21,117 nt of DNA from CAZXDS01 sp964639525 (GCA_964639525.1 CAZXDS010000037.1:1-21117); one strand, 5' to 3'. Positions 1-8,290 are shown, counted from the first letter of the stretch. The notes: a model not told the origin generated them from the sequence alone. Translations and numbers: made by a program.

Positions 1-81
1 TCCACCGGACTCTGCGAGGAAGGTTTGTTCTACAACAACAATTTAATATTGAAAATTGTATTATTTGACTCTGAATCGCTG

Positions 82-1647
82 CTATTTATTTGATTCTAAG
101 TATTTGTATTTAATTTTTTTGGGGAGCATGTTTTTCCATTTATAAAATGGCATTGTATAAGGAACTGCGGTTATTGATCCGCCAAAACCGAGACTTCTAT
201 AAACCAAAGTCTGCACATTGGTTGTGTGTAAATCGGCAAGTAATTTACGATTCACTTCAACCCCATATTTCTTGGCTAACTTGACGGTTTTGTTCTCGTA
301 CAAAAATCTAAGTTTTTTAAAATACAACAATTCATTCAATTTTTTATTAATAAAACCTACTTTCGACTGAATTGAATCGGGAATGTTTTTTTTGATTCTT
401 TGATAGTAATCCTTTATTTCCTGCTTGCTAACATCCACTGAATCCAAATAATTATTACGATAATAACCGGCGATAAAACTCTCCTTCCACAATTTTAAAT
501 CATGCTGCACATCTTTGGAATTTAACAGCCCTTTTTTTAGTCCTTCTCTGAAAATGAGTTCATCCAATATGTATTTTTTTATCTTTTTACCGAGTGTTTT
601 TTTTAGACTTAGTGAATCAATATCTTTAAATTCTAAATTGTTCACCAACATGAAATTCAAAAACTGCCGTAAATTAACCGGATTGCTCGAAAACTTAATG
701 AATTTTGTATTCAACCGTGTGTCGGACACACTATTTTCAATCAATAGAGCCGAGTAGTAATCGAGAACATATTTGCCCTTATGTTCATTATACAGTTTTT
801 CTTTTTTTTCTTTAAATGTTTTGAAAATTAATCCGGATATTTTCTCAAATATATTTTTATCTACTCGAACATTCTTTTTTAATATGTGCTTATCATAAAA
901 TTCATTATAAAGTGCTTTTGCTTTTCTTGAAAAAATAATCTCCTTAGCAAGTTTATTGTCCGAATAATTTGGATACTTAGGGTGTGTTTTTACATAGTCA
1001 ATTTTCTTCAAATAGTAAATTGCATATCCATTGCCAATATGAATTGGAGAAGTATATTCACCGGACTTCAAATCAAACATTCTATTTTCCAATGTCGAGT
1101 TCATATCACCGTAATAAACAGAAACGCCCTCTTTTTGCTGTTCAAACTCCTTTCTTGATTTAAGAATAACAAAAAAATTCGTGCCCTTTTTCAGAAGATT
1201 ATAAATAGAGTTTATTTTGTTCCGGCTCGAATCAAATATAAAATACATTAATCTTTTTTGGTGAATTTTTCTCAAATCAGCAGTAATTTCACTTTGGGGT
1301 ATATTTATTTTATTCTCTATTTCGAGTTTGTAAAGTTTGTCTCGAACCAGTTTTTTGCCCAAATCAATCACAGAACTTCTAACAAAAGTGGAATTACCCA
1401 GTCCTTTTTTTTCTCCTTCAATTGCCCACAATTTTTCTGCAACTAACGAATATAAAAAATTTACTTTTGCACTATCATTATTATCATATTTTTGGGGAAC
1501 AAACTCATATCGCATTTTAAATTCATCGACACGAATTTGAGAATCGCCGATTACGGCAAGAGTTTTATTTTGCCCGTTAAGCAGGGCAGTGCTTAAAGCA
1601 AACAAAATTATTGTCATATAAAAAATATTTAAATTGTTTTTCAGCAT
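82..1647 (-). CDS. SurA/PpiC-like periplasmic peptidyl-prolyl isomerase or chaperone
   Basis: 521 aa. The N-terminus has a hydrophobic stretch (residues about 9-24) ending in LLNGQ, which reads as a Sec signal peptide with no lipobox Cys, so the product should be periplasmic. The layout is SurA-like: an N-terminal helical region that opens with a VIGDSQI-type segment, then a divergent parvulin-like (PpiC) stretch at about 130-216. That stretch contains a YGDMN...FDLKSGEYTSPIHIGNGYAIYYL segment (FDLKSGEYTSPI and GNGYAIYYL are the recognisable strands). A second long Lys/Tyr-rich helical part follows, with a possible second chaperone half. Such proteins assist folding of outer-membrane proteins. 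The ATG at 1645-1647 gives a good signal peptide; a later Met at residue 11 is a less likely start. The gene is divergent from the sugar-sensing operon and separated from it by 205 bp. The parvulin core is weak, so isomerase activity is uncertain; the chaperone role is inferred from family resemblance. Confidence 0.72.
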   Translation of the reverse strand: MLKNNLNIFYMTIILFALSTALLNGQNKTLAVIGDSQIRVDEFKMRYEFVPQKYDNNDSAKVNFLYSLVAEKLWAIEGEKKGLGNSTFVRSSVIDLGKKLVRDKLYKLEIENKINIPQSEITADLRKIHQKRLMYFIFDSSRNKINSIYNLLKKGTNFFVILKSRKEFEQQKEGVSVYYGDMNSTLENRMFDLKSGEYTSPIHIGNGYAIYYLKKIDYVKTHPKYPNYSDNKLAKEIIFSRKAKALYNEFYDKHILKKNVRVDKNIFEKISGLIFKTFKEKKEKLYNEHKGKYVLDYYSALLIENSVSDTRLNTKFIKFSSNPVNLRQFLNFMLVNNLEFKDIDSLSLKKTLGKKIKKYILDELIFREGLKKGLLNSKDVQHDLKLWKESFIAGYYRNNYLDSVDVSKQEIKDYYQRIKKNIPDSIQSKVGFINKKLNELLYFKKLRFLYENKTVKLAKKYGVEVNRKLLADLHTTNVQTLVYRSLGFGGSITAVPYTMPFYKWKNMLPKKIKYKYLESNK

Positions 1648-1677
1648 CTATTCAATAAATGAGCAATATCTATACCA

Positions 1678-1708
1678 ATATTTTTTAAAAACGTATTAGT
1701 AAAAATAT
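1678..1708. repeat. 8 bp AT-rich inverted repeat upstream of the sugar-sensing operon
   Basis: ATATTTTT (1678-1685) and AAAAATAT (1701-1708) form a perfect inverted repeat with a 15 nt spacer. Its centre is about 118 bp upstream of the sigma-54-like -24 element. That is a usual distance for an NtrC-type enhancer site, but the arms are pure A/T in an AT-rich region, so chance is a real alternative. Confidence 0.2.
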
Positions 1709-1755
1709 ACTTTTCACAATCAACAAAACAACATTATCATTATAATAATAAATAC

Positions 1756-1763
1756 TAACTTTG
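1756..1763 (+). promoter_or_regulatory. possible Bacteroidota-type -7 element (TAnnTTTG)
   Basis: TAACTTTG matches the TAnnTTTG -7 consensus of Bacteroidota primary sigma factors. No clear -33 TTTG box is seen at the right distance upstream, so support is weak. It could provide basal expression of the sugar-binding protein operon that starts at 1853. Confidence 0.2.
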
Positions 1764-1786
1764 CAATACGGATTTAATTTCAAATC

Positions 1787-1809
1787 AATTAAATTGTCAA
1801 AATTTAATT
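1787..1809. promoter_or_regulatory. perfect 9 bp palindrome abutting the sigma-54-like promoter
   Basis: AATTAAATT (1787-1795), a GTCAA spacer and AATTTAATT (1801-1809) form a perfect inverted repeat that ends one base before the putative -24 GG. The location suggests an operator or a bent-DNA element. The arms contain only A/T, so the evidence is position plus symmetry and not a recognised motif. Confidence 0.3.
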
Positions 1810-1810
1810 A

Positions 1811-1825
1811 GGCACAAAGTTTGAT
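1811..1825 (+). promoter_or_regulatory. sigma-54 (RpoN)-like -24/-12 promoter
   Basis: GGCAC (1811-1815), five bases (AAAGT), then TTGAT (1821-1825) matches the sigma-54 consensus TGGCAC-N5-TTGCW with exact spacing. The deviations are A for T before GG and GA for GC at the -12 dinucleotide. It lies about 28 bp upstream of the ATG at 1853. The operon it would drive encodes an NtrC-type sigma-54 activator as its third gene, which makes positive autoregulation plausible. The substitution in the -12 GC lowers confidence. Confidence 0.5.
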
Positions 1826-1852
1826 TCCGTAAAACAAACTTAAATTTAAATA

Positions 1853-3151
1853 ATGAATCTAAGATATTATTATATCGCCGCCATAACTGTTTTAAGCATT
1901 TTTATCATATTTTTGGTTTCCTCGCTGGATTCACAAAAATTCGGTAAGAATCATGCAAAGAAAATATATTTTATTGATAATATTTCCGTAGCTCACAAGC
2001 AAATAATAAAAAATTTTAATGCGCTCCATACAGGGGAAATTGAAGTAATTCCTATTAACACACCTTTTGAAAAATTTACAACCAACGAGAGAAAAGAACT
2101 GCTTATCCGTTCTCTTCGAAATTCTTCTGATAGAATTGACATATTCGCCGTGGATATTATTTGGGTAACCCGATTCTCTAAATGGGCGGAACCGCTGGAG
2201 AAGTATTTTTCACAGAATGATTTGGAGAGGCTCACAAAACAAGCCTTATCCACCTGTTTCGTTAACGGCAAACTCGTTGCATCTCCTTTTATGATGGACC
2301 CAAGCGTTTTGTTCTACAGAAAAGACCTACTTGATAGACTTAAAGACCATGAATCAATTGAAAAGCAGTTAGAAAACTCAATGACATGGACTGAATTTAT
2401 TTCACTTTGCAAAAGATTGAACTATAAGAACCGGTCATATTTGTTTCCGGCGGATCAATACGAAGGACTAATTTGTTCCTATTCCGAATTGGTTCTTCAG
2501 CAAGATAAGGATTTTTTTAAGTCTAAATTAGATTTTACAAAACCACCATCACTGTTGGCAGTAAAGCTATTGTCGGGATTGACAAACAAAGATAATATTT
2601 CCCCAAAAGAAATAAGTAATTACAGAGAGTCTGATATCAATTCAAATTTCTTAAATAAAAACATACCCTTTATACGCGGGTGGAACGCCTATTATAGTTT
2701 TAATAAAACAAGTCCGGAATATTTGGCGCAAGATATACAAATTGGAAAAGCAAGAATGCCGCATATTAAAAATGGCAAGATTGGTGCGACTATTGGAGGC
2801 TGGAACTTTATGTTGGCAAAAAATAGCAACCATAAAAAAGAAGCTATGGAATTTATTAAATATACATTAAGTGAAGAATCTCAAAAAATACTTTATGAAT
2901 ACAGCACATTATTGCCGGTAATAAAAGAAGTTTATATTGATAGTTCTTTTGTGAAAAATTATCCGATGATTAGTTGGGACAAACAAATATTAAACGAAGG
3001 CATTTTCAGACCCCAAATTAAAAAATACACATTAGTTTCCGATATATTATCAAAATATATAAATCTATCTATTCGAAATAAATTTACACCCGAACAAGCT
3101 ATGGAAAGAGTTCAATCCGCATTAATAAGCGACAGGGTAATCTCTGAATGA
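1853..3151 (+). CDS. extracellular solute-binding protein, family 1 (sugar-binding, MalE/UgpB-like)
   Basis: 432 aa, the usual length for family 1 binding proteins. Residues about 7-25 form a hydrophobic export signal (IAAITVLSIFIIFLVSS); there is no lipobox Cys, so it is either cleaved or a membrane anchor. The hinge/lobe pattern is recognisable. DIFAVDIIWVTRFSKWAEPLEKYF (about 96-119) is the typical 'D-x-W-x-x-x-x-A-x-x-G/E-x-L-x-x-L' strand-helix. A GGWNFMLAKNS segment near 320 is followed by KKEAMEFIKYTLSEESQ, the conserved C-lobe end. It would bind a mono- or oligosaccharide in the periplasm. No ABC permease or ATPase gene is nearby. Its stop codon overlaps the histidine kinase start (ATGA, 3148-3151), so I infer it works as the ligand-binding partner of that kinase rather than in transport. 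The sugar cannot be read from the sequence. No obvious Shine-Dalgarno precedes the ATG. Confidence 0.85.
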   Translation: MNLRYYYIAAITVLSIFIIFLVSSLDSQKFGKNHAKKIYFIDNISVAHKQIIKNFNALHTGEIEVIPINTPFEKFTTNERKELLIRSLRNSSDRIDIFAVDIIWVTRFSKWAEPLEKYFSQNDLERLTKQALSTCFVNGKLVASPFMMDPSVLFYRKDLLDRLKDHESIEKQLENSMTWTEFISLCKRLNYKNRSYLFPADQYEGLICSYSELVLQQDKDFFKSKLDFTKPPSLLAVKLLSGLTNKDNISPKEISNYRESDINSNFLNKNIPFIRGWNAYYSFNKTSPEYLAQDIQIGKARMPHIKNGKIGATIGGWNFMLAKNSNHKKEAMEFIKYTLSEESQKILYEYSTLLPVIKEVYIDSSFVKNYPMISWDKQILNEGIFRPQIKKYTLVSDILSKYINLSIRNKFTPEQAMERVQSALISDRVISE

Positions 3152-4626
3152 ATAAGCAAAACAAAATAAAGAGGCAAATTGGCAAGTATAATCTCGAATT
3201 TAGACACATAACAGTTCTTGCGTTAATTCTCATTTTTTTTGTTTGGATATTAATGTTTCTGCAGCGAGCTTCGGTTCACGATATGTTGGCAGAAACACAA
3301 CATTGGTATCAACGTCATTCTGCAGAAATCTTGGCAAATACCAACTCAACCTCAATCGAGCTATTAATAGAGAATATGAATGATACTTACTCAAACTATC
3401 AACCTGATAAGAAAAAGTTAATTCAATCATTTAATATTATTCTTACTCAGCAGCTTTTGGACAATAATATTAAAGATGTTTGCATATTTGTTAAAGTTGG
3501 GGATTCTGTTGTAGCCATTGATAATGGTCAACAGTTATTTGAATTTCTTTCAAAACACAAAATAACAAAGAACAATTATAATTTACATTTACAAGCAAAA
3601 AAATTAGTCCTTCAAAACTATGCTGTAATGGACAAAGAAGAAACAATAGTTAGTTTTGTCAGACCTAAATCAGTGTTTGAAATATTGGTGCCTTTTGCAC
3701 CACGAGGGGAATTTACCGGCATTTTTTATATGAAAAGCAATCCGGATTTTTCAACATTTACTTCCGAGTTTCTTTCAAATTATAATCAGATGGCAATGAT
3801 TTATCTTTCTTTAATTTTGTTAAGTCTTCTTACGATGTATTATGTTTCGACATATACGGTTCGCCAAAGAGACAGAGCCCAAAAAAAATTATTTGATGAA
3901 CATCAAGAACGTTTGAAGACCGAAATTGAACACAATAAAGAATCTGTATTTACAAAAAGAATTTATCATACACATCACAAAGCAGAGAAAGTAATGGGCT
4001 TTATTAAGGAGGACTTAAAGGATTTAAACATTAATACTATTGATGAAATTAAATCCAAACTTAATAAGTATGCAAATTTTGTTGCCCACGCAATTTATGA
4101 TATGAAATGGTATGATCCGCCTATTCAAACAATCAGAAGTCAATTATTCAAAACCAATATTAACGAATTAATAAACTTTATTGTTGAGAACATCTTTTTA
4201 AGAGTTACTTCAAAAATGGAAAATCTTAACTTTGAGCTTAATCTTAGTAAAGATTTGCCATTGGTAAATATCAACGAGTTTGTTGTATGGGAAATAATCG
4301 AGCCACTCATTCAGAATAGTATTGATCATTCTCCAAATAAAACATTAATCGTTGCAATAGCAACGGAGTTCGATGCGGAAAAACAAGAATCTCGCATTAT
4401 TATAAGTGATAATGGAAATGGATTATCTGATAATTTAATTAAGATTGGTAAAGAAAAAATTCAAAGAATTTTTATTGAAAATGTTACAACTAAGAATGTT
4501 GAGGAGAAACAAGCCGGCTATGGTTGTTTTATTGCTTATCAACTGGCAGTAAAAAGTTGTGGCTGGAAATTAAAAGCAGAAAATTTGGAAATCGGATGCC
4601 GATTTATAATAACTATAAAAAAATGA
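3148..4626 (+). CDS. membrane sensor histidine kinase with atypical phosphoacceptor region
   Basis: 492 aa. TM1 spans about residues 21-38 and TM2 about 215-235, enclosing a periplasmic domain of about 175 residues of no recognised family. After TM2 comes a basic/coiled linker, a helical dimerisation region (about 262-330) and a HATPase_c domain. The N box is IEPLIQNSIDHSP with N390, the G1 box is SDNGNG with D421, and the G2-like box is GYGCFIAYQLA near 457. The expected H-E/D-x-x-P/N H-box is absent; the best candidates are H274, H276 and H277 in RIYHTHHKAEKV. The gene is translationally coupled to the upstream binding protein and lies 7 bp before the NtrC-type regulator, its likely phosphotransfer partner. 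By analogy with LuxP-LuxQ or ChvE-VirA, liganded binding protein probably docks on the periplasmic domain. That part is inference. Confidence 0.85.
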   Translation: MNKQNKIKRQIGKYNLEFRHITVLALILIFFVWILMFLQRASVHDMLAETQHWYQRHSAEILANTNSTSIELLIENMNDTYSNYQPDKKKLIQSFNIILTQQLLDNNIKDVCIFVKVGDSVVAIDNGQQLFEFLSKHKITKNNYNLHLQAKKLVLQNYAVMDKEETIVSFVRPKSVFEILVPFAPRGEFTGIFYMKSNPDFSTFTSEFLSNYNQMAMIYLSLILLSLLTMYYVSTYTVRQRDRAQKKLFDEHQERLKTEIEHNKESVFTKRIYHTHHKAEKVMGFIKEDLKDLNINTIDEIKSKLNKYANFVAHAIYDMKWYDPPIQTIRSQLFKTNINELINFIVENIFLRVTSKMENLNFELNLSKDLPLVNINEFVVWEIIEPLIQNSIDHSPNKTLIVAIATEFDAEKQESRIIISDNGNGLSDNLIKIGKEKIQRIFIENVTTKNVEEKQAGYGCFIAYQLAVKSCGWKLKAENLEIGCRFIITIKK

Positions 4627-4633
4627 GACGTAG

Positions 4634-6079
4634 ATGACAGAAACAAAAATTAAAATTTTACTAATAGAAGATGAAGTATTTGATGCGCAACGCGTTAAAA
4701 AAACAATTTCTTTTTTTAATGAAAAAATTGAAATTGTTGAAACTGTTTCAAACGGAGATGCCGCTTTAACCCTTTTGAAACAAAGACCAAACGAATGTGA
4801 TGTTATAATTATGGATTATCAAATTGCCGGAACACTGCAAGGCGTAGAGTTGATACGGGAAATTAAATCCATTGAAAAAACAGTTCAAATTATCGTAATT
4901 ACTAAGTTAACTATTGACATAACAGATTTAAACTTTGCCCGAAAACTAATGAGTGCCGGCGCCTTTTGGTATTGCACTAAATATCCGAATGACATAGAAG
5001 ATTTTATTTATCAGCCAACTGATTTTATACTAAGTATTTTTAACGCTTTTGAACGGAAAAAATTAGAGGTTGAACAAAAAAAATCTAATTTAACTCTTGA
5101 TGAACAAATTCGTCAAATATTAAAAAATAAAAAAATTATCTCCCAGTCGGAGGAAATGGAAAAAATTAAGAATAAGATATTAAAAGTTGCATCCAGCAAT
5201 GCCTCCGTTTTGATTGTTGGTGCTTCCGGAACCGGCAAAGAACTTGCCGCATATAATATTCATTATAAGAGTAAGCGTAAATACGAAAAATTTATTGCAA
5301 TAAATTGCGGCAGCTTACCGAATGATTTAATTGAGAGCGAGCTTTTCGGTTATGAAAAAGGAGCTTTTACCGGTGCCGGAAACAAGAAAAAAGGGCTTTT
5401 TGAAATTGCAAACAACGGAACAATCTTTTTGGATGAGATTGCAGAACTTCCGTTGTCCTCACAAGTAAAACTTCTTCGCGTAATTCAAGATGGTGAAATT
5501 GATAAAATTGGAAGAACTGACCGCATAAAAGTAAATGTTAGGATTATAGCAGCTACTAATAAAAACCTGCTTGCTGAAGTTGAAGCCGGTAAATTCAGGG
5601 AAGACCTTTATTATCGACTTAATGTTATAATTATCTCAATTCTTCCATTAAAAAACAGACGGTCTGATATAAAAGTTCTTGTTGAACATTTCTTAAATAA
5701 CTATAGTTTTCAAATGGGAATAGAAACACCAAAAATTTCAGACAACGGGATGGACAGGTTAACAAATTATAATTGGCCCGGGAATGTTAGAGAACTTAAA
5801 AACGTTATTCAAAGAATATTGTTTATAACAACTGAATTTATTGAAGATACTCATGTTGACGAAGCTATTATTCCTGCAGGGAATAAGACTTCAACAAATA
5901 AGGGATTAGTTTTTGATTCAAAAAATATTATCCAATGGAAAGATTTAGAAAGAGAAGTAAAATACAACTATTTTAAATTCGTGCGGGAACATTCGGCATC
6001 TGACGCAGAAGCAGCAACAAAGTTGGGTGTTGCACCACCAAATTTTTACAGAATGAGCAAGGAATTGGGGTTAAAATGA
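4634..6079 (+). CDS. NtrC-family sigma-54-dependent response regulator
   Basis: 481 aa with the classical three-part layout. The receiver (about 5-125) has acidic pair E12/D13 and phosphoacceptor D61 (IIMDYQ); the conserved Lys sits in CTKYP rather than the usual KP. The AAA+ domain (about 170-400) has Walker A GASGTGKE (196-203; A replaces the usual E), the sigma-54 contact loop GAFTGA (243-248) and Walker B GTIFLDE. An arginine-rich FREDLYYRLNV segment follows. A Fis-type helix-turn-helix ends the protein (about 445-481, AATKLGVAPPNFYRM). The intact GAFTGA implies true activation of RpoN promoters. It lies 7 bp after the kinase, and its TGA overlaps the ATG of the GH5 gene (6076-6079), so regulator and hydrolase are translationally coupled. 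The likely target is the -24/-12 element at 1811-1825, giving a feed-forward loop. Confidence 0.93.
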   Translation: MTETKIKILLIEDEVFDAQRVKKTISFFNEKIEIVETVSNGDAALTLLKQRPNECDVIIMDYQIAGTLQGVELIREIKSIEKTVQIIVITKLTIDITDLNFARKLMSAGAFWYCTKYPNDIEDFIYQPTDFILSIFNAFERKKLEVEQKKSNLTLDEQIRQILKNKKIISQSEEMEKIKNKILKVASSNASVLIVGASGTGKELAAYNIHYKSKRKYEKFIAINCGSLPNDLIESELFGYEKGAFTGAGNKKKGLFEIANNGTIFLDEIAELPLSSQVKLLRVIQDGEIDKIGRTDRIKVNVRIIAATNKNLLAEVEAGKFREDLYYRLNVIIISILPLKNRRSDIKVLVEHFLNNYSFQMGIETPKISDNGMDRLTNYNWPGNVRELKNVIQRILFITTEFIEDTHVDEAIIPAGNKTSTNKGLVFDSKNIIQWKDLEREVKYNYFKFVREHSASDAEAATKLGVAPPNFYRMSKELGLK

Positions 6080-8052
6080 AAAAAATAATATTCTTATTGT
6101 TTGTTTCACAATTTATTTATTCTCAAGGATTTTTGAAAACAAATGGAACAAAAATTGTTGATGAAAGCGGGAATGAGTTTTTGTTTAAAGGAATCGGATT
6201 AGGCGGCTGGCTTGTGCCGGAAGGATATATGTTAAACATGTCCGGATTCGCAAATTCACCAACCGAAATTAAAAATAAAATTATTGATTTAGTTGGAGAA
6301 ACTAATACCGAGTCTTTTTTCGATACTTACAGAGCAAATTTTGTAACACGAGAAGATATTGACTCCATTGCTACGTGGGGTTTTAATTCAATTCGCCTGC
6401 CAATGCACTATGAACTTATGACTCCGCGAGACCAGCCTTTTGTTTATATTGAAAAAGGCTTCGCATATATTGATAGCCTTTTAGCGTGGTGTAAGCCTAA
6501 TAACATTTATTTAATACTTGATCTTCATGCCGCTCCTGGCGGACAAAGCGATGAACCAATCAGCGATTATGACTCGAATTTTCCATCACTTTGGGAAAGC
6601 GATTTAAATAAATTACGCACTATTGATTTGTGGAAACACATCGCAGAACGCTATAAAAACGAACCTTATATTGCCGGATATGATCTGTTGAATGAACCCA
6701 AATGGAATCTTCCGCCTAATAATCAACCGCTCCGGGATTTGTATATTAACATTACAGATGCAATTCGTCAAGTCGATTCAAACCATATAGTCTTTGTAGA
6801 AGGCAACTGGTTTGCTACTGATATGACGGGACTTACACCACCTTGGGATAACAATATGGCTTACTCATTTCATAAATATTGGAGTGAAGTTTCCCAAAAT
6901 TCCATCCAAAGTTATTTAACATTGAGAAACAATTATAATACCCCGTTATGGATGAGTGAATCCGGAGAAAACTCAAATTCATGGTTCACTGATTTTATAA
7001 GCCTTTTGAATCAGAATAGCGTAGGTTGGCATTGGTGGACTTTGAAAAAATTTGAAAGTATTTCTGTGTTGGCGTCAGTTCCTATTTCTCCTCAATTTCA
7101 AGTTCTTCTTAATTATTGGAACGGGCAAGCTGCCAAACCATCGGTTGACTTTGCAGTTGCAGCATTAACTCTGCAGGCAAATAATCTGTTGATAAATAAC
7201 TGTACTATTAAAGACGGTGTTATCAATGCGATGATGAAACTTCCCTATGATAATGTTTCAAAACCCTTTGTTACAAACGCTATACCGGGACGAATTTTTG
7301 CTGCAACCTACGATTATGGTAACCAGAATATTGCCTACAATGATGGTGATTACGAAAACACCGGCAACGGTGCTTACAATTTAGGTTACTCTTTCCGAAA
7401 CGACGGCGTTGACATTGAACCTTGCACCGACCAAATAACAAACGGTTTTAATGTCGGATGGATTGCAACCGGCGAATGGTTAAAATTTTCAGTCGATGTT
7501 GCAGAAAACGGTAATTATGATATTCTATTTCGAATTGCAGCTAATCAGTCGGGAGGAAAAATTCAACTTTATTTGGATAACACCGTCCTTACTGATTTAA
7601 TTGATGTTCCTCTTACAGGTGGATGGAAATCATGGCAATCTCTACAAGTTTCATCTATTTCAATTCCTCAAGGTTCGCATGAATTAGTGGTCAGATTTTT
7701 TTTCGGCGGATTTAATTTAAATTATATTAACTTTAGTTTATCGCCAACCGATGTTAAAAAGAAAAATATGAAACCAATTAAATTTGGACTGGAGCAAAAT
7801 TATCCGAATCCATTTAATCCAACAACAAAAATTAATTTTTCCATACCGAAATTAGCTAAAATCAATTTAACTGTGTACAATTCACTTGGAAAAGTAATTA
7901 GGACTCTTGCAAAAGGAAATTTTGTTGCAGGAATTTACACTGTACAATTTAATGCTAAAAATCTTGCGAGCGGAATTTATTTCTATAGAATTAACGCCGT
8001 GAACGAAGCCAAAAATTTTGTTAAAATAAAAAAAATGATGCTACTTAAATAA
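6076..8052 (+). CDS. secreted GH5 glycoside hydrolase with CBM6 and T9SS C-terminal sorting domain
   Basis: 658 aa. The signal peptide is about residues 1-16 (MKKIIFLLFVSQFIYSQ). The GH5 (beta/alpha)8 catalytic domain (about 20-345) opens with GIGLGGWLVPEG, similar to exo-1,3-glucanase/endoglucanase-type GH5. It has acid/base E207 in LLNEP and nucleophile E295 in WMSESGE. Other family residues are visible in SIRLPMHYEL and the DLHAAPGGQ strand. A CBM6-type beta-sandwich follows (about 404-555; NDGDYENTG, DGVDIE, TGEWLKFSVDV, SISIPQGSHELVV). The C-terminal domain from about 568, with NYPNPFNPTT at 575-584 and a terminal ASGIYFYRI...FVKIKKMMLLK strand, is a type A T9SS sorting signal. The product should therefore cross the outer membrane and be cell-surface attached or released. 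The substrate is probably a beta-glucan, not proven. The ATGA overlap with the upstream regulator puts it under the same control as its own sensor genes. Confidence 0.93.
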   Translation: MKKIIFLLFVSQFIYSQGFLKTNGTKIVDESGNEFLFKGIGLGGWLVPEGYMLNMSGFANSPTEIKNKIIDLVGETNTESFFDTYRANFVTREDIDSIATWGFNSIRLPMHYELMTPRDQPFVYIEKGFAYIDSLLAWCKPNNIYLILDLHAAPGGQSDEPISDYDSNFPSLWESDLNKLRTIDLWKHIAERYKNEPYIAGYDLLNEPKWNLPPNNQPLRDLYINITDAIRQVDSNHIVFVEGNWFATDMTGLTPPWDNNMAYSFHKYWSEVSQNSIQSYLTLRNNYNTPLWMSESGENSNSWFTDFISLLNQNSVGWHWWTLKKFESISVLASVPISPQFQVLLNYWNGQAAKPSVDFAVAALTLQANNLLINNCTIKDGVINAMMKLPYDNVSKPFVTNAIPGRIFAATYDYGNQNIAYNDGDYENTGNGAYNLGYSFRNDGVDIEPCTDQITNGFNVGWIATGEWLKFSVDVAENGNYDILFRIAANQSGGKIQLYLDNTVLTDLIDVPLTGGWKSWQSLQVSSISIPQGSHELVVRFFFGGFNLNYINFSLSPTDVKKKNMKPIKFGLEQNYPNPFNPTTKINFSIPKLAKINLTVYNSLGKVIRTLAKGNFVAGIYTVQFNAKNLASGIYFYRINAVNEAKNFVKIKKMMLLK

Positions 8053-8180
8053 CAACAAAGGTACTAATAGTAAATAACTCAATTTATTTAAAGGGCTTTA
8101 ATCGAAGAGTAAATACGGCAATACTCGCTTATAACATTCATTAAATGATAGGCAAAAAAATATAGGAAATAATAAAACAA

Positions 8181-8212
8181 AAAGCCTTGTGAGATTACTC
8201 AAACAAGGCTTT
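8181..8212 (-). terminator. rho-independent terminator downstream of tRNA-Lys
   Basis: AAAGCCTTGT (8181-8190) and ACAAGGCTTT (8203-8212) form a perfect 10 bp stem with a 12 nt loop. Read on the minus strand the stem is followed by a T-rich tail (GGCTTTTTGTTTTATT), as expected for intrinsic termination of the tRNA transcript ending at 8219. On the plus strand the tail is only TTTAAT, so it may also weakly stop transcripts leaving the GH5 operon. Confidence 0.8.
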
Positions 8213-8218
8213 AATATG

Positions 8219-8290
8219 TGAGCGCGGGTGGTCTCGAACCACCGACCCTCTGCTTAAAAGGCAGATGCTCTACCGCTGAGCTACGCGCCC
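8219..8290 (-). tRNA. tRNA-Lys (anticodon TTT)
   Basis: A full 72 nt cloverleaf folds on the minus strand. The acceptor stem is GGGCGCG with CGCGCTC (one G-U pair). The D arm is GCTC/GAGC, the anticodon arm is TCTGC-CTTTTAA-GCAGA with TTT at the centre, and the T arm is GGTGG-TTCGAGA-CCACC. The discriminator is A and CCA is not encoded. It lies downstream of the double-receiver gene on the same strand and has its own terminator at 8181-8212. Confidence 0.97.

Noticed and set aside
1..81. Open frame at the left edge in plus frame 1 (to a stop near 93)
   Set aside because: Only about 30 codons are visible, it runs into the 3' end of the opposite-strand gene, and it matches nothing I recognise. 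It could be the tail of a neighbouring gene, but the sequence does not decide it.
8053..8180. Terminator or small gene directly after the GH5 gene
   Set aside because: No GC-containing hairpin with a T-tail on the plus strand and no credible frame; the stretch shows nothing distinctive.
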